A stretch of 64,000 nt of DNA from Solidesulfovibrio carbinoliphilus subsp. oakridgensis (GCF_000177215.2 NZ_CM001369.1:33865-97864), one strand, 5' to 3'. Shown: positions 35,990-45,026, counted from the stretch's first letter. Made by a program: numbers and translations. Notes: a model not told the origin generated them from the sequence alone.

Positions 35990-37066
35990 TCAGTCCCCTG
36001 CCGCCGGCCGGGTGGCCGGGCACCGGCCGCAAAGAATTCCGTCACGCAGGTCCCGGCGCGAGGGATCGGCCAGCAAGGCCCGGGCGGCTTGGTATTTGCC
36101 GTTGTTCCAGACGGCGGCAAAGGGTTCTTCGAGCACGTTGCCGAAATCGGCGGCCCGGTCGCGCGGGTCGCGGCAGCAGGGGATGAGCCCCCCGTCCCAG
36201 TTGACGTAGGCCGCCCGGTAGAGCCAGGAGCAGCCGCCCCCGGCAGCGGCGGAACCCGCGTCCGGACCGGAAGCGGTCCGGCGCGGGAAGCGGCTCGAAA
36301 ACCAGTCCGCCGGCGCGTCCTCCGGGAAAAAGGGCCGGATGCACCGGAGCTGGTCCACGCCGAGCCGTTTGGCCGCTTCCCTGGCTGCCGGGATCTCGTG
36401 CTCGTTGAAGCCGGTGACGCAGTACTGCCAGTCGATAAAAGGCGTCCGGCTCCCGGCCGCCCGCCGCGCCTCGATCACGGCCGCCAGCGTGCCAAGGGCC
36501 AGGTCCGGGTTGCCGCCGCGCATGAACCGGCCGGCCGTTTCGTGGGACAGGCCGTGGCCGGAGAAGATGAGGACCTCCAGGCCCGAGGCCACGATCCGCC
36601 GGGGCAGGTCCGGGTCGCGGTGGTTCAGGTTCGTGGACACGGCCACGCCGATGTTCTTGTCCGTGGCGTAGCGGACCATGTCCAGGGTTTCGGGGAAAAG
36701 GAACGGTTCGCCGAAGCCGTAGAGGTTGATCTTGAAGAGCCGGTCCCCGACCTGGTCCACCAGGCCTTGAAACTGGGCCACGGTCATGCGGCCGTAGGGA
36801 CGCTCGCCCGGGGCCGGGGGCCGGCGGTCGTCGTAGCAGTAGGCGCAGCGCAGGTTGCAGATGTTGGTGGTCTCGATCTTGAGGATGTAGGGCAGGCTGT
36901 CGAGCACGGTGCGGCCCTTTATCCGGTTGCGCTCGGCCTTGGCGAAGTTCCAGAGCTTTTGGGGCGTGGCGTGGCGCAGGAAGGCCTGGCCGTGGCGTTT
37001 GAGGATTTTCAGGCGTTCGGCCGCGTCCGCGCCCTTGGTGGCCAGCCCGGCATCGAGGAGTCCCAT
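35990..37066 (-). CDS. Radical SAM/SPASM protein
   Basis: 358 residues. KIETTNICNLRCAYCYDDRR near residue 65 holds CxxxCxxC, and GFGEPFLFPET follows. C-terminal cysteines (CSWLYRA, IPCCRDPRD, LCGRCP) form a SPASM-type auxiliary cluster region. It lies 3 bp after the FAD oxidoreductase gene and 19 bp before the B12 radical SAM gene. SPASM enzymes modify peptides, cofactors or sugars; the substrate here is unknown. Confidence 0.87.
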   Translation of the reverse strand: MGLLDAGLATKGADAAERLKILKRHGQAFLRHATPQKLWNFAKAERNRIKGRTVLDSLPYILKIETTNICNLRCAYCYDDRRPPAPGERPYGRMTVAQFQGLVDQVGDRLFKINLYGFGEPFLFPETLDMVRYATDKNIGVAVSTNLNHRDPDLPRRIVASGLEVLIFSGHGLSHETAGRFMRGGNPDLALGTLAAVIEARRAAGSRTPFIDWQYCVTGFNEHEIPAAREAAKRLGVDQLRCIRPFFPEDAPADWFSSRFPRRTASGPDAGSAAAGGGCSWLYRAAYVNWDGGLIPCCRDPRDRAADFGNVLEEPFAAVWNNGKYQAARALLADPSRRDLRDGILCGRCPATRPAAGD

Positions 37067-37069
37067 GGA

Positions 37070-38422
37070 TCAGGCTCCCGGGCCGGACGGTTTGGCCAGC
37101 AGGTGGGCCGCCATCTTGAGGCCCTGGGCGGCGGCGGCCGGGGCCAGGCAGAAAAAGAAGCCGCCCTGCCGGCCCACGGCATGGACGTTGTCGCATTCCC
37201 GGACCGGGGCCGTGGCCGCGGCCAGCCGGGCCTCGTAGTCGAGGGGATAGACGGGCATGGCCGCCGGCAGGGTGACGGCCCGGGCCGCGCGCAGGGCCGA
37301 ACGGGGGTAGAGCCCAAGCCGCTCCACGTCGGCCACGGCCCGGGTGAGGGTCTCGGCCTCGGTCGGCGCGTCCCCGCCGTCTCCCTCGCCGGGCAGGTTC
37401 ACTTCCAGGCACAGGCCTTCCCGGTCGGCCGGGCCGCGTTCGCGGAAGATCGATTCCGGGTAATAGACCCGGTTGGCGGCCAGGGCCGGGTCCGGGTGGT
37501 AGGTGTAGACGTGGGGCCGGGGCAGGCGGCGGGTCCGGGCGTAGGTCAGCAGGGCCAGGCGCAGGGTGACCGTGGGCAGGCCCGGCGCGGCGGCGCCAAG
37601 GGCCGCGGTCAGGCCCCGCAGCGGCGCGGTCCAGACCAGTTCGCCGACCGGAAGGGGCGGCCGGCCGCCGGCCACGGTCACGGCCGCGACGCGCCGGCCG
37701 TCCCGGACCAGGCCGACGGCCCCGACCCCGGTCCGGATCTCGCCGCCGGCGGCCCGGATGCGGTCGGCCAGAATCCGGGGCACCTCGCCCAGGCCGCCCA
37801 GGGGATAGGCGTAGGCCCGGCGCAGGCTGCGAAGGACGGCCAGCACGGCCGGTTGCCGGCCACGGGGCGGCCGGGGCTCGTTGCCGTTTCGTATGGTCCG
37901 GTCCGGCCGCATGAGCCAGTGGCGGTGCAGGTCGTCCGGGGAAAGAAGCGTCTTTTTGGCGAAAAGGTCGCGGAAAAGGAGGGCATAGAGGCTTGGCCCG
38001 CACTTGGCCGCCAGCTCCCGGGCCGCGGACACCGGTTCCGGCGGCGCGCCCCTGCCCCCGGCCCAGGCCGCCCGCAGGGCTTCCACCTGGAACTTCAAGG
38101 GATAGCGAAAGATATCCAGGTGGTTGGGGAAGTTCCATAACCGGCCGCCCGCGTCCACGGCAAAGGCGAAGGCCCGGCGCAGGCACGGCTCCCCGGCCAG
38201 CACCGCACGCAGGAAGGTTTCGCCCCGGCCCGGGCCGTCGAGAAAAAGGACATGGGGCCCGAGGTCGAAGGTCACGCCGTCCAGGATGCAGGAGCGGAGA
38301 AGCCCGCCCACCTGCCCCTCCTTTTCGAGGACCACCACCGGCCGGCCGGCCTCGGCCAGGGTCACGGCGCAGGCGAGCCCGGCCACGCCGCCGCCGACGA
38401 TGACCACGGGCCGGGCGTTCAT
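37070..38422 (-). CDS. FAD-dependent oxidoreductase, protoporphyrinogen oxidase/UGM-like
   Basis: 450 residues. VVIVGGGVAGLACAVTLAEAG (in parts) is the FAD dinucleotide motif and EKEGQVGGLLRSC the second contact; GRQGGFFFCLAPAAAAQGLKMA at the C-terminus is the FAD ring end. The layout matches amine-oxidase-like FAD proteins such as protoporphyrinogen oxidase or UDP-galactopyranose mutase. It heads a leftward operon with two radical SAM genes. The ATG MNARPVV is preferred because the nucleotide motif starts at residue 6; the upstream frame is not conserved-looking. Confidence 0.85.
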   Translation of the reverse strand: MNARPVVIVGGGVAGLACAVTLAEAGRPVVVLEKEGQVGGLLRSCILDGVTFDLGPHVLFLDGPGRGETFLRAVLAGEPCLRRAFAFAVDAGGRLWNFPNHLDIFRYPLKFQVEALRAAWAGGRGAPPEPVSAARELAAKCGPSLYALLFRDLFAKKTLLSPDDLHRHWLMRPDRTIRNGNEPRPPRGRQPAVLAVLRSLRRAYAYPLGGLGEVPRILADRIRAAGGEIRTGVGAVGLVRDGRRVAAVTVAGGRPPLPVGELVWTAPLRGLTAALGAAAPGLPTVTLRLALLTYARTRRLPRPHVYTYHPDPALAANRVYYPESIFRERGPADREGLCLEVNLPGEGDGGDAPTEAETLTRAVADVERLGLYPRSALRAARAVTLPAAMPVYPLDYEARLAAATAPVRECDNVHAVGRQGGFFFCLAPAAAAQGLKMAAHLLAKPSGPGA

Positions 38423-38729
38423 GGGGCGCCTTGCGCCCGGCCCCTGGCGGGCCGAGGCAGGCAAGGCGCGCCAGGGGCCGGGCCCTCCCGGGAGGAAAGG
38501 ACCGACAAAGCAACCCGGCGGGCCGGCCGGCATCTGGGAGGAAGGTTCCTTGGCGTCACGGTCCGGCGTTCATACCATGCCGTTTTTCCGGGGCAAACGG
38601 TTTTTCGATCGGGATTTCCGGCCCGGCGAGGGGAGGGCTTCACAGCGCGCCCAAGCGACGCCTCCCGGCTGCTCCGCGTTCTTTACGGGCCTGGGTCCAT
38701 TTGGGCTATGGCCGTTCTTGCGGCGGCGG

Positions 38730-38762
38730 TTGACATGTTGTCATACAAAGAATACATGTATT
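38730..38762 (+). promoter_or_regulatory. Promoter and palindromic operators of the RHH/RelE pair
   Basis: TTGACA (38730-38735), 17-bp spacer, TACATG (38753-38758). Two palindromes overlap these elements: TGACATGTTGTCA (38731-38743) and AATACATGTATT (38751-38762), as expected for a ribbon-helix-helix autorepressor. AAAGGA just upstream of the antitoxin ATG is the RBS. Confidence 0.65.
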
Positions 38763-38778
38763 TCAAAGGAAAAAAACC

Positions 38779-39003
38779 ATGCTGACCATCCGACTCCCGG
38801 CCGAGCTTGAGAACCGATTGAACATCCTGGCCGCCACCACGAAGCGGCCGAAAAGCTTCTACGTGCGCGAAGCCCTCGAACGCAGCCTTGCGGACATGGA
38901 GGACGTGTACCTGGCCGAGGCCGCCTTGGAACGGTTCCGGGCCAGTGGCGAGAAAGCCATCCCCTTGGAAGAACTGGAGCGCCGCCTTGGCCTGGACGAT
39001 TGA
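38779..39003 (+). CDS. Ribbon-helix-helix antitoxin (RelB/CopG-like)
   Basis: 74 residues. LTIRLPAELENRLNILAATTKR is the beta strand plus helix of a ribbon-helix-helix DNA-binding domain; SFYVREALERSLADMEDVYLAE completes it. The acidic C-terminus would wrap the toxin. It overlaps the toxin gene by 17 bp. Confidence 0.87.
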   Translation: MLTIRLPAELENRLNILAATTKRPKSFYVREALERSLADMEDVYLAEAALERFRASGEKAIPLEELERRLGLDD

Positions 39004-39256
39004 ATTTACGCCTGAAGCGTACAAAACCCTTCTTCGCCTTGGCCGAGAGGAGGAAAAACGGGTTTTAGCGTTCCTGCGCCAGAGGATTTCCAAACTTGAG
39101 GACCCGCGCTCCCTGGGAGAACCGCTCAAAGGCTCTCGATTTGCAGGATTGTGGCGTTACCGTTGCGGGAACTACCGGATCCTTTGTGAAATTCAGGATG
39201 GAAAAATCAGCATCCTCGTGGTGCTGGTCGGCCATCGCCGTGATGTCTATAAATAG
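38987..39256 (+). CDS. relE: RelE/ParE-family toxin
   Basis: 89 residues. Reading begins at a TTG within the antitoxin's end, giving AWTIEFTPEAYKTLLRLG, the standard RelE N-terminus (AWxIEfxxxA). RFAGLWRYRCGNYRILCEI holds the basic residues that contact RNA. It ends VVLVGHRRDVYK, also typical. Translation is likely coupled to the antitoxin. No ATG start fits the family. Confidence 0.86.
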   Translation: MAWTIEFTPEAYKTLLRLGREEEKRVLAFLRQRISKLEDPRSLGEPLKGSRFAGLWRYRCGNYRILCEIQDGKISILVVLVGHRRDVYK

Positions 39257-39294
39257 TTCAGGTTGGTAGAGTTTTTCCCGGGAATGCAAGCCTG

Positions 39295-40815
39295 TCAATG
39301 CGCGAAGTGCGGGCCGTCCATCTCGACGCGCTCGATTTCCCTGAGTTCAAATTGCTCGAGATACGCGTTGGCCTCGGCATCCCCTCGCAGCGTGCAGACC
39401 CGCCACGGTCCCGCGACACGTTCGGCCCAGAGGTCGGCGGTATTTTCCGAACGATAGGACACCCCCCAGAGGGGCCGGCCCCCCTGGCCATGCCGGAGCA
39501 CATTGGCGTGGAAAATAAGCGGCCACACCTTCCAATAGTTTCCGGCCACGTGGGTGCAGCCCAGCTCCAGAATCCGTGTCGCATAGACGCCCAGACGTCT
39601 GTCCAGGGCCTCTTCCAGGCGGGCCGGGGAGGGAAGGCCGTACGATCCCACGGAAACCGGCGCAATCAGCACCACCAGCGAAATCGTCAAAATTTTCAGC
39701 CTGTTTCCGAGAACCAGCCGGAAGGTCATGGCCGCCGCGCCGCAGACCAGGCCGGTGGCAAGGAACTGGACCATGGAGAGATAGCGCCCCTCGGAATGGT
39801 TGATCCTGACCCAGGCGTTGGTGCCGTAGCCCAGGTAATTGGCCAGGGAAGCCGCCACCACGAGACAGGCCGCCGCCAGAAAGGGAACGATCTCCGGCCG
39901 GCTGGAGGCCGTTTTGCGCCACAGGCGAAAAAGTGCCGCGCCCGAGGCCAGGGCTAGGCCGGCGAGGACGGCATTTCTCCCGGGGTTGGAATAGAAAAGC
40001 GCCACGAACCTGGCCGCGATCGCGGCCAGGGCTTCCGGCCAGAGGGGCAACGGGAGATAGCCGTAGTCGGCCGTGGCGTATCGTGCGGCAAAAATCCTCA
40101 TGAGGAGCATGTTCACGGCCAAGGCCAAGACCGTCAGGCCGCCCGCCCACAGGGACCGCCGGACCCGCCTTCCCCACTCCGGCCCGCCTTGGGCAGGGGT
40201 GCCGCCCAGAAAACACGAGCCCAAGGCCAAGGGCAGGGCCGTGAAAAACATGGCGAGGTTGACCCAGAAACTGCCGCACACGAGCCCGAGGCCGGCCAGC
40301 ATCCGGACGGGTTGGACGGGTTCGCCGGCCGTGTTGTCCCGTCCGATTCCCAGAAGCGGCAAGCCCGCGAAAAGGAGCGCGGCCGACGGCGCAAAGGACT
40401 GCCCGATGCTCAGGTAGTCCCCTCTGGGCTCCAGGGGAGGCCACAGAAGGGCGACAAGCGTCATGGCGGCGCCGGCGGCCAGCCAGTCGGTCTTGCCGAA
40501 AAAAAACCGGCAGGCGGCGAAGAATGAGGAAAAAGCCAGAAAAGCGCTCAGAAAATTCTGCACGACGAGGTTGAGAAAGGGGTCCCGGATGCCGTGGGCG
40601 AGGAGGGGGAGGAGCATGCCGAAACGATCGGCCCCCCAGTAAAAAAGGCTCAGGTGCTGGGTGCTGGCCAGGACGGGGACGAGCTCGTCGCCGCTGGAAA
40701 GGCCGTGCAGCGGACTCACGGCATAGGCCCAGGAGGCGAAACCGACCGCCGCAACAGCGAGAACCGCGCGGGCGGTGGAAGATTTGTCAGCCGGACAGGC
40801 GGCGGTGCTCATCAT
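39295..40815 (-). CDS. Multi-pass membrane protein of unknown function
   Basis: 506 residues with about ten hydrophobic segments (for example residues 17-35, 92-105, 115-127, 140-158, 225-245 and 335-350) and a soluble C-terminal tail of about 110 residues. SSGDELVPVL near the start places an acidic pair after the first segment, as in GT-C type glycosyltransferases, but I cannot confirm that. It lies 111 bp downstream of hldE in the heptose operon, so it may be a membrane glycosyl or LPS-modifying enzyme. Confidence 0.75.
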   Translation of the reverse strand: MMSTAACPADKSSTARAVLAVAAVGFASWAYAVSPLHGLSSGDELVPVLASTQHLSLFYWGADRFGMLLPLLAHGIRDPFLNLVVQNFLSAFLAFSSFFAACRFFFGKTDWLAAGAAMTLVALLWPPLEPRGDYLSIGQSFAPSAALLFAGLPLLGIGRDNTAGEPVQPVRMLAGLGLVCGSFWVNLAMFFTALPLALGSCFLGGTPAQGGPEWGRRVRRSLWAGGLTVLALAVNMLLMRIFAARYATADYGYLPLPLWPEALAAIAARFVALFYSNPGRNAVLAGLALASGAALFRLWRKTASSRPEIVPFLAAACLVVAASLANYLGYGTNAWVRINHSEGRYLSMVQFLATGLVCGAAAMTFRLVLGNRLKILTISLVVLIAPVSVGSYGLPSPARLEEALDRRLGVYATRILELGCTHVAGNYWKVWPLIFHANVLRHGQGGRPLWGVSYRSENTADLWAERVAGPWRVCTLRGDAEANAYLEQFELREIERVEMDGPHFAH

Positions 40816-40926
40816 GAAGGGTGGGAAACATGGTCCCTTTGTTCTGGCGTGGGGTGCGGTCCGGGTGGAGTCCTTGGATTCGAACGCATGGAAAAGGCGC
40901 GGGCACGAATGCCGCCGACGGGCCCC

Positions 40927-42438
40927 CTAGGTCCGGTCCTCCCCGGCCGGCACGTCGGCCTGGCGGATGCGGCGGATGATGTCCGTGGTGCTGGCCTCGC
41001 CCTCCAGGTCGATGAGCTCGACCCGGCCGCCGTAGGACCGGACCAGGTCCGCGCCGACCACGGTGGCGAGGGTGTAGTCCCCGCCCTTGGCCAGCATGTC
41101 CGGCCGCACGGCCCGGATGAGGTCGAGGGGCGTGTCCTCGTCGAAAAGGACCACCGCGTCCACGGAAGCGAGCGAGGCGAGCATCCTGGCCCGGGCCGCC
41201 TGATCCTGGACCGGCCGGGTCGGGCCCTTGAGGCGCTTGACCGAGGCGTCGGTGTTGAGCCCGACGATGAGGCGATCGCACTTGGCCCTGGCCCGGGCCA
41301 GGACCGAGGCGTGGCCGGGATGGAGCAGGTCGAAGCAGCCGTTGGTGAAGCCGACGGCAAGCCCGAGCTTGCGCCACAGGGCCACCGTCTCCAGCAGCCG
41401 CTCCCGGGACAGTTCCTTTTGCCGGGCGTCCTCGCCCTCGCGGCGCAAGATGGCCTGGCGCAGTTCGTCCGGGTGGACGACCGCCGTGCCGACCTTGCCG
41501 ACCACGATGCCGGCCCCGATGTTGGCGAGGGCCGCGCACACGGGCAGGGGCGCGCCCACGGCGAGGGCGGCCGCGAACAGGGCGGCCACGGTGTCGCCCG
41601 CGCCGGACACGTCAAAGACCTCCCGGCCGGCGGCCCGGATGTGGTGGGCCGCCCCGCCGGCCGGATAGAGGGTCAGGCCCTCCTCGCTGCGGGTGACCAG
41701 CACCGCGCCGAAATCGTGCTCCTCGATCAGCCGGCGGGCGGCGGCCTCGTAGGCGGCCTCGGTCTCGAGCGCCATCCGGGACACGGCGGCCAGCTCCGCC
41801 CGGTTCGGCGTCACCACCGACGCACCCCGGTAGCGGCCGTAGTCGAGCCCCTTGGGATCGACCACCACGGGCCGGCCGGCCCGGCCCGCCTCGGCCAGGA
41901 GGGCGGCCAGGAGCGCCGGCGTCACCCCGCCCTTGCCGTAGTCCGAAACCATGACCACGGCCGCCCCGGCCACGAGCTCCGGCAAAAGGGCCACAAGCGC
42001 GGCCTCGCTCTCCCGGGACAGGGGGGCGACGGTCTCGAAATCCGTGCGCAAAAGATGGGTCGGGCCGGCCACGTAACGGGTCTTGACCGAGGTCCGCCGG
42101 CCCTTCTCGGCCACCAGCCGGGACGGCGGGCCCGGAAAGGCGGCCAGCAGGTCCCGCAAAGTCCCGCCGGCCCCGTCGTCCCCGACCACGCCGGCATAGA
42201 CGGCCTGGCCGCCGAGGCTTGCCAGGTTTCGCAGCACGTTGCCCGCGCCGCCGGGCATGGACAATTCGTCCTCGATGGCCAGGATCGGAATCGGGGCTTC
42301 CGGGGAAATGCGGGTGACCCGGCCGTGCACGAACCGGTCGAGCATGATGTCCCCGACCACCAGGAGCCGGGCCTGTGGCAGCCGGTCGCAGACATCGATC
42401 AGTTCGGACAGGCGGGCGGCCTCGGAAACGTCGGGCAT
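40927..42438 (-). CDS. hldE: Bifunctional heptose 7-phosphate kinase/heptose 1-phosphate adenylyltransferase
   Basis: 503 residues. The N-terminal PfkB-type kinase (about 1-330) has MPGGAGNVLRNLA and DVSGAGDTVAA, the catalytic GAGD motif. The C-terminal adenylyltransferase (about 365-500) starts GFTNGCFDLLHPGH, the (H)xGH nucleotidyltransferase motif. Together they make ADP-D-glycero-D-manno-heptose for LPS inner core. It is 15 bp downstream of hldD. Confidence 0.95.
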   Translation of the reverse strand: MPDVSEAARLSELIDVCDRLPQARLLVVGDIMLDRFVHGRVTRISPEAPIPILAIEDELSMPGGAGNVLRNLASLGGQAVYAGVVGDDGAGGTLRDLLAAFPGPPSRLVAEKGRRTSVKTRYVAGPTHLLRTDFETVAPLSRESEAALVALLPELVAGAAVVMVSDYGKGGVTPALLAALLAEAGRAGRPVVVDPKGLDYGRYRGASVVTPNRAELAAVSRMALETEAAYEAAARRLIEEHDFGAVLVTRSEEGLTLYPAGGAAHHIRAAGREVFDVSGAGDTVAALFAAALAVGAPLPVCAALANIGAGIVVGKVGTAVVHPDELRQAILRREGEDARQKELSRERLLETVALWRKLGLAVGFTNGCFDLLHPGHASVLARARAKCDRLIVGLNTDASVKRLKGPTRPVQDQAARARMLASLASVDAVVLFDEDTPLDLIRAVRPDMLAKGGDYTLATVVGADLVRSYGGRVELIDLEGEASTTDIIRRIRQADVPAGEDRT

Positions 42439-42453
42439 GGAGTGCCTTTGCGG

Positions 42454-43440
42454 TCAGCGGTAGGGATTGTCGGCCAGCAGGTGGCGGGTCACATAGTCGG
42501 CCACGGCCGCCTCGAGGGCCATGGGGGCGTGGGGGTAGCCGGCCCGGCGCAGGCCGCCGAGGCTCGCCTCGGTGAAATACTGGTACTTGCCCCGGATTTC
42601 CAGGGGCATGTCCACGTATTCGATGGCCGGCTCGCGCCCGGCCGCGGCAAAGCCGGCAAGGATGCAGTCCTGAAACGTCCGGGCCGTGCCCGTGCCGACG
42701 TTGAAAAGGCCGCTCACTTCGGGGTGGTCCAGGAGCCAGAGCATGACCCGCTCGCAGTCGCGGACGTACACGAAGTCGCGCTTCTGGCCGCCGTCGGGGT
42801 AGTCCGGATGGTGGGACTTGAAGAGTTTGACCGGCCGGCCGGCCCGGATGTCCGGCCAGACCTTGGTCAGGACGCTCTGCATGGCGCCCTTGTGGTGTTC
42901 GTTCGGGCCGAAGACGTTGAAAAATTTGAGCCCCACGCACTGGGGGGGCAGGGCCGCGCCGGCCGCCCGGCGGCGGCTGACGATGCCGTCAAAGGCGTGC
43001 TTGCTGAAGGCGTAGAGGTTTAAGGGCGTGAACCGGGCCAGGGCGTCCGGATCGTCGTCGTCGGCAAAGCCGGCCGAACCGTCGCCGTAGGTGGCGGCCG
43101 AGGAGGCGTAGAGAAAGGGGACGCGGGCCACGGCGCACCAGTCGAGGAGGTCCAGGGAGAAGCGGAGGTTTTCCCGGGCCACGGCGTCGCCGTCCGTGAC
43201 CGTGGTCGACGAGATGGCGCCCAGGTGGCAGACGGCGCGCAGGGTTTTTCCCTTGCCGGCCAGCCACAGGGGCAGGTCCTCGGGGGTGATGAGATCGTCG
43301 AACCGGCGGGCCCGGATGTTCTTCCACTTTTCGCCCGAGCGCAGCCGGTCGCACAGGATAAGCCCGGTCTCGCCCCGGTCGTTCAGGCCGGCGGCCAGGT
43401 TCGAGCCGATGAATCCGGCCGCGCCGGTAATGAGGATCAT
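42454..43440 (-). CDS. hldD: ADP-glyceromanno-heptose 6-epimerase
   Basis: 328-residue extended SDR. GAAGFIGSNLAAGL is the NADP-binding motif, SSAATYGDGS and YAFSKHAFD provide the catalytic Ser and YxxxK, and GLKFFNVFGPNEHHKG is the substrate loop typical of HldD. It converts ADP-D,D-heptose to ADP-L,D-heptose. First gene of the heptose operon, with an unusual inverted repeat about 100 bp upstream. Confidence 0.95.
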   Translation of the reverse strand: MILITGAAGFIGSNLAAGLNDRGETGLILCDRLRSGEKWKNIRARRFDDLITPEDLPLWLAGKGKTLRAVCHLGAISSTTVTDGDAVARENLRFSLDLLDWCAVARVPFLYASSAATYGDGSAGFADDDDPDALARFTPLNLYAFSKHAFDGIVSRRRAAGAALPPQCVGLKFFNVFGPNEHHKGAMQSVLTKVWPDIRAGRPVKLFKSHHPDYPDGGQKRDFVYVRDCERVMLWLLDHPEVSGLFNVGTGTARTFQDCILAGFAAAGREPAIEYVDMPLEIRGKYQYFTEASLGGLRRAGYPHAPMALEAAVADYVTRHLLADNPYR

Positions 43441-43541
43441 GCGGAAACCTCCGGGTGGACAGGGAAAGCGATGGGTCCGCTCCGGAGGATGCCGGCCCGG
43501 GGCCGCAGCGTCAACGTCCTTGGCGCGGTTCGGCCTGGCTG

Positions 43542-43573
43542 GCGCTAAACGCGCGCCGCGCCGCGTTTAGCGC
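43542..43573. repeat. Perfect 12-8-12 inverted repeat upstream of hldD
   Basis: GCGCTAAACGCG (43542-43553), 8 bp, CGCGTTTAGCGC (43562-43573). About 100 bp before the hldD start on the leftward strand. It could be an operator or a recombination site at the edge of the inserted block. Confidence 0.65.
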
Positions 43574-43713
43574 GGTCTGGTAGCCTTTTTTCCGCCGGGC
43601 CCGAAACCAGACCACCACGTCCCGGCCTTTTTCCATGGGGCCAGCCATTCCTCGCAGCCTCCATACAAATCGAAAATCCGCGCGTTGAGCCGCAGGCGAA
43701 TAAGCCAAGGCCG

Positions 43714-43755
43714 GCAGGGCAGGATGTGAGGTACTTGTACCTTACCTGTCCTGCC
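43714..43755 (-). other. oriT-like site: nic-type sequence beside an inverted repeat
   Basis: The minus strand reads CTCACATCCTGCCCTGCC, matching the YATCCTGY nic consensus of IncP-type relaxases at the complement of 43719-43726. Next to it, GTGAGGTAC-TT-GTACCTTAC (43726-43745) is a near-perfect inverted repeat that extends outward (GGCAGG ... CCTGCC). A traK gene starts about 200 bp away, transcribed away from the site, as in RP4. Confidence 0.5.
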
Positions 43756-43929
43756 TCCGCCGCCTTTGTCATTTTTGCGGATTTTTTGTCAGTGCTGCTA
43801 TTGAGTGATATCGGCTGCTATTTGCTGACGTATGACGATTTCAGACCGCTTGGGACAATATTGGCCGGTATAGGTTGACATTCGCTGGCAACGGCCGGTA
43901 AAGTCTGCGAAACCAGGGGGAAGAAAGAA

Positions 43930-44202
43930 ATGAGTGATAACGTGCACCGGATTGACCGATGTATGGGACGTGTCGAATTTAGAGCTTGCGAGGCCGAGAT
44001 TCTCGATATGCACCAAAAAGGGTACGCGAACAAACACATCTACAAGAAATTGGCAGAGGATGGCAAGCTTACCCTGGCCTATTCAACGTTTAATGGGCAT
44101 CTCCGCAAACTCTTGCAGCCAAAAAATCCAAAAGCGACCAGAGACAACCAAGTTGAAGTGAAAAAGACTTTTACGGTTCGTCATGACACGGAGCTGGTCT
44201 AG
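43930..44202 (+). CDS. traK: TraK-family conjugal transfer protein, oriT-binding
   Basis: 90 residues. GRVEFRACEAEILDMHQKGYANKHIYKKL then STFNGHLRKLL (in parts) matches the TraK family of IncP-type plasmids, which bind and bend oriT DNA. It is shorter than RP4 TraK (about 134 residues), so it may be a minimal or degraded copy. AGGGGGAAGAAAG precedes the ATG. No relaxase is nearby, so the element is at most mobilisable in trans. Confidence 0.72.
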   Translation: MSDNVHRIDRCMGRVEFRACEAEILDMHQKGYANKHIYKKLAEDGKLTLAYSTFNGHLRKLLQPKNPKATRDNQVEVKKTFTVRHDTELV

Positions 44203-44245
44203 TATTTGGGATATGGGTAAAGCAGCAACAATGGGAAAACGCACG

Positions 44246-44956
44246 TTACTTCTCTTTCCAAGTATAGCCTATCATATCAACCGAAAATCCAGGGTATTCT
44301 TTGGCGTATTCCTTCTCAAAAAATTCAAACATTGTTTTCTCGTTTCCGGTAGCATAAAAATCCAGCATTTTTGTGTTATACGCTAATACGCTTTTTGACG
44401 GGACGCTAAACGGCATAAGTCCATTCGAGATAAATATGCCATTCATCATAAGGAGGCCCGTGCGTTTGTTGCCATCGTAAAAATATTGATTTCGCGCCAT
44501 GTCAAGAGAGGCAATAACGCCTTTTTCAAAGTTATTCTTTATCCTCTGGATTCTCAGACATAAACCTTCAAATTTCTCATCTAAACCATCATGCTGAGGA
44601 GGAACGTAGCCTGTCCCTCTGATCCAGACTTGACCATCACGGAACTCTCCAGGATTCAGTGCCTCGTCTTTGGCTACTATTTTTTGAAGATCGCAGGCAA
44701 CAGATTTTGAAAAATTAAATTTATTGTGTTCAATAAGTGAAATCAAGTACTTCCAGGCCAACGCTTGTTGCTTGAGTTTTTCTTCATCTTCAACTTTATG
44801 GCCCCCGACAGTTATACCTTGCAAATATGTCTGCACTTCAGGCAGGGTAAACGGCATCCCTTCAAGTGTTTGAAAGTCATATACAAGGCTGGCCAAGTTC
44901 TTCTTGGCGATAAAAATGGCTTTTTCTCTCTCCTTTGGATTGATCGGCACAACCAC
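44246..44956 (-). CDS. Fic/DOC-family protein with altered active site
   Basis: 236 residues. The Fic core is NQYFYDGNKRTGLLMMNG at about residues 160-177. The usual HxFx(D/E)GN(G/K)R motif has Asn-Gln instead of the catalytic His at its start, while FYDGNKRT is intact. The rest is helical. Fic proteins transfer AMP or other nucleotide parts to protein targets; the missing His suggests an inactive or atypical member. Low GC relative to its flanks. No antitoxin partner was seen. Confidence 0.82.
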   Translation of the reverse strand: MVVPINPKEREKAIFIAKKNLASLVYDFQTLEGMPFTLPEVQTYLQGITVGGHKVEDEEKLKQQALAWKYLISLIEHNKFNFSKSVACDLQKIVAKDEALNPGEFRDGQVWIRGTGYVPPQHDGLDEKFEGLCLRIQRIKNNFEKGVIASLDMARNQYFYDGNKRTGLLMMNGIFISNGLMPFSVPSKSVLAYNTKMLDFYATGNEKTMFEFFEKEYAKEYPGFSVDMIGYTWKEK

Positions 44957-45026
44957 ATCCTTGGTGTCTTTCTTATTGGCGGAGACAAGCGGGGGCCGGG
45001 GGCCGGGGGCCGGCCCCCCTCGGCGC

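Larger units (their letters stand above)
43441..43929. other. Intergenic region between hldD and traK
   Basis: 489 bp. The part near hldD is GC-rich and contains the 12-8-12 inverted repeat listed separately. From about 43770 the sequence becomes AT-richer and belongs to the inserted block. It holds an oriT-like site (43714-43755) and no supported gene. Confidence 0.6.
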
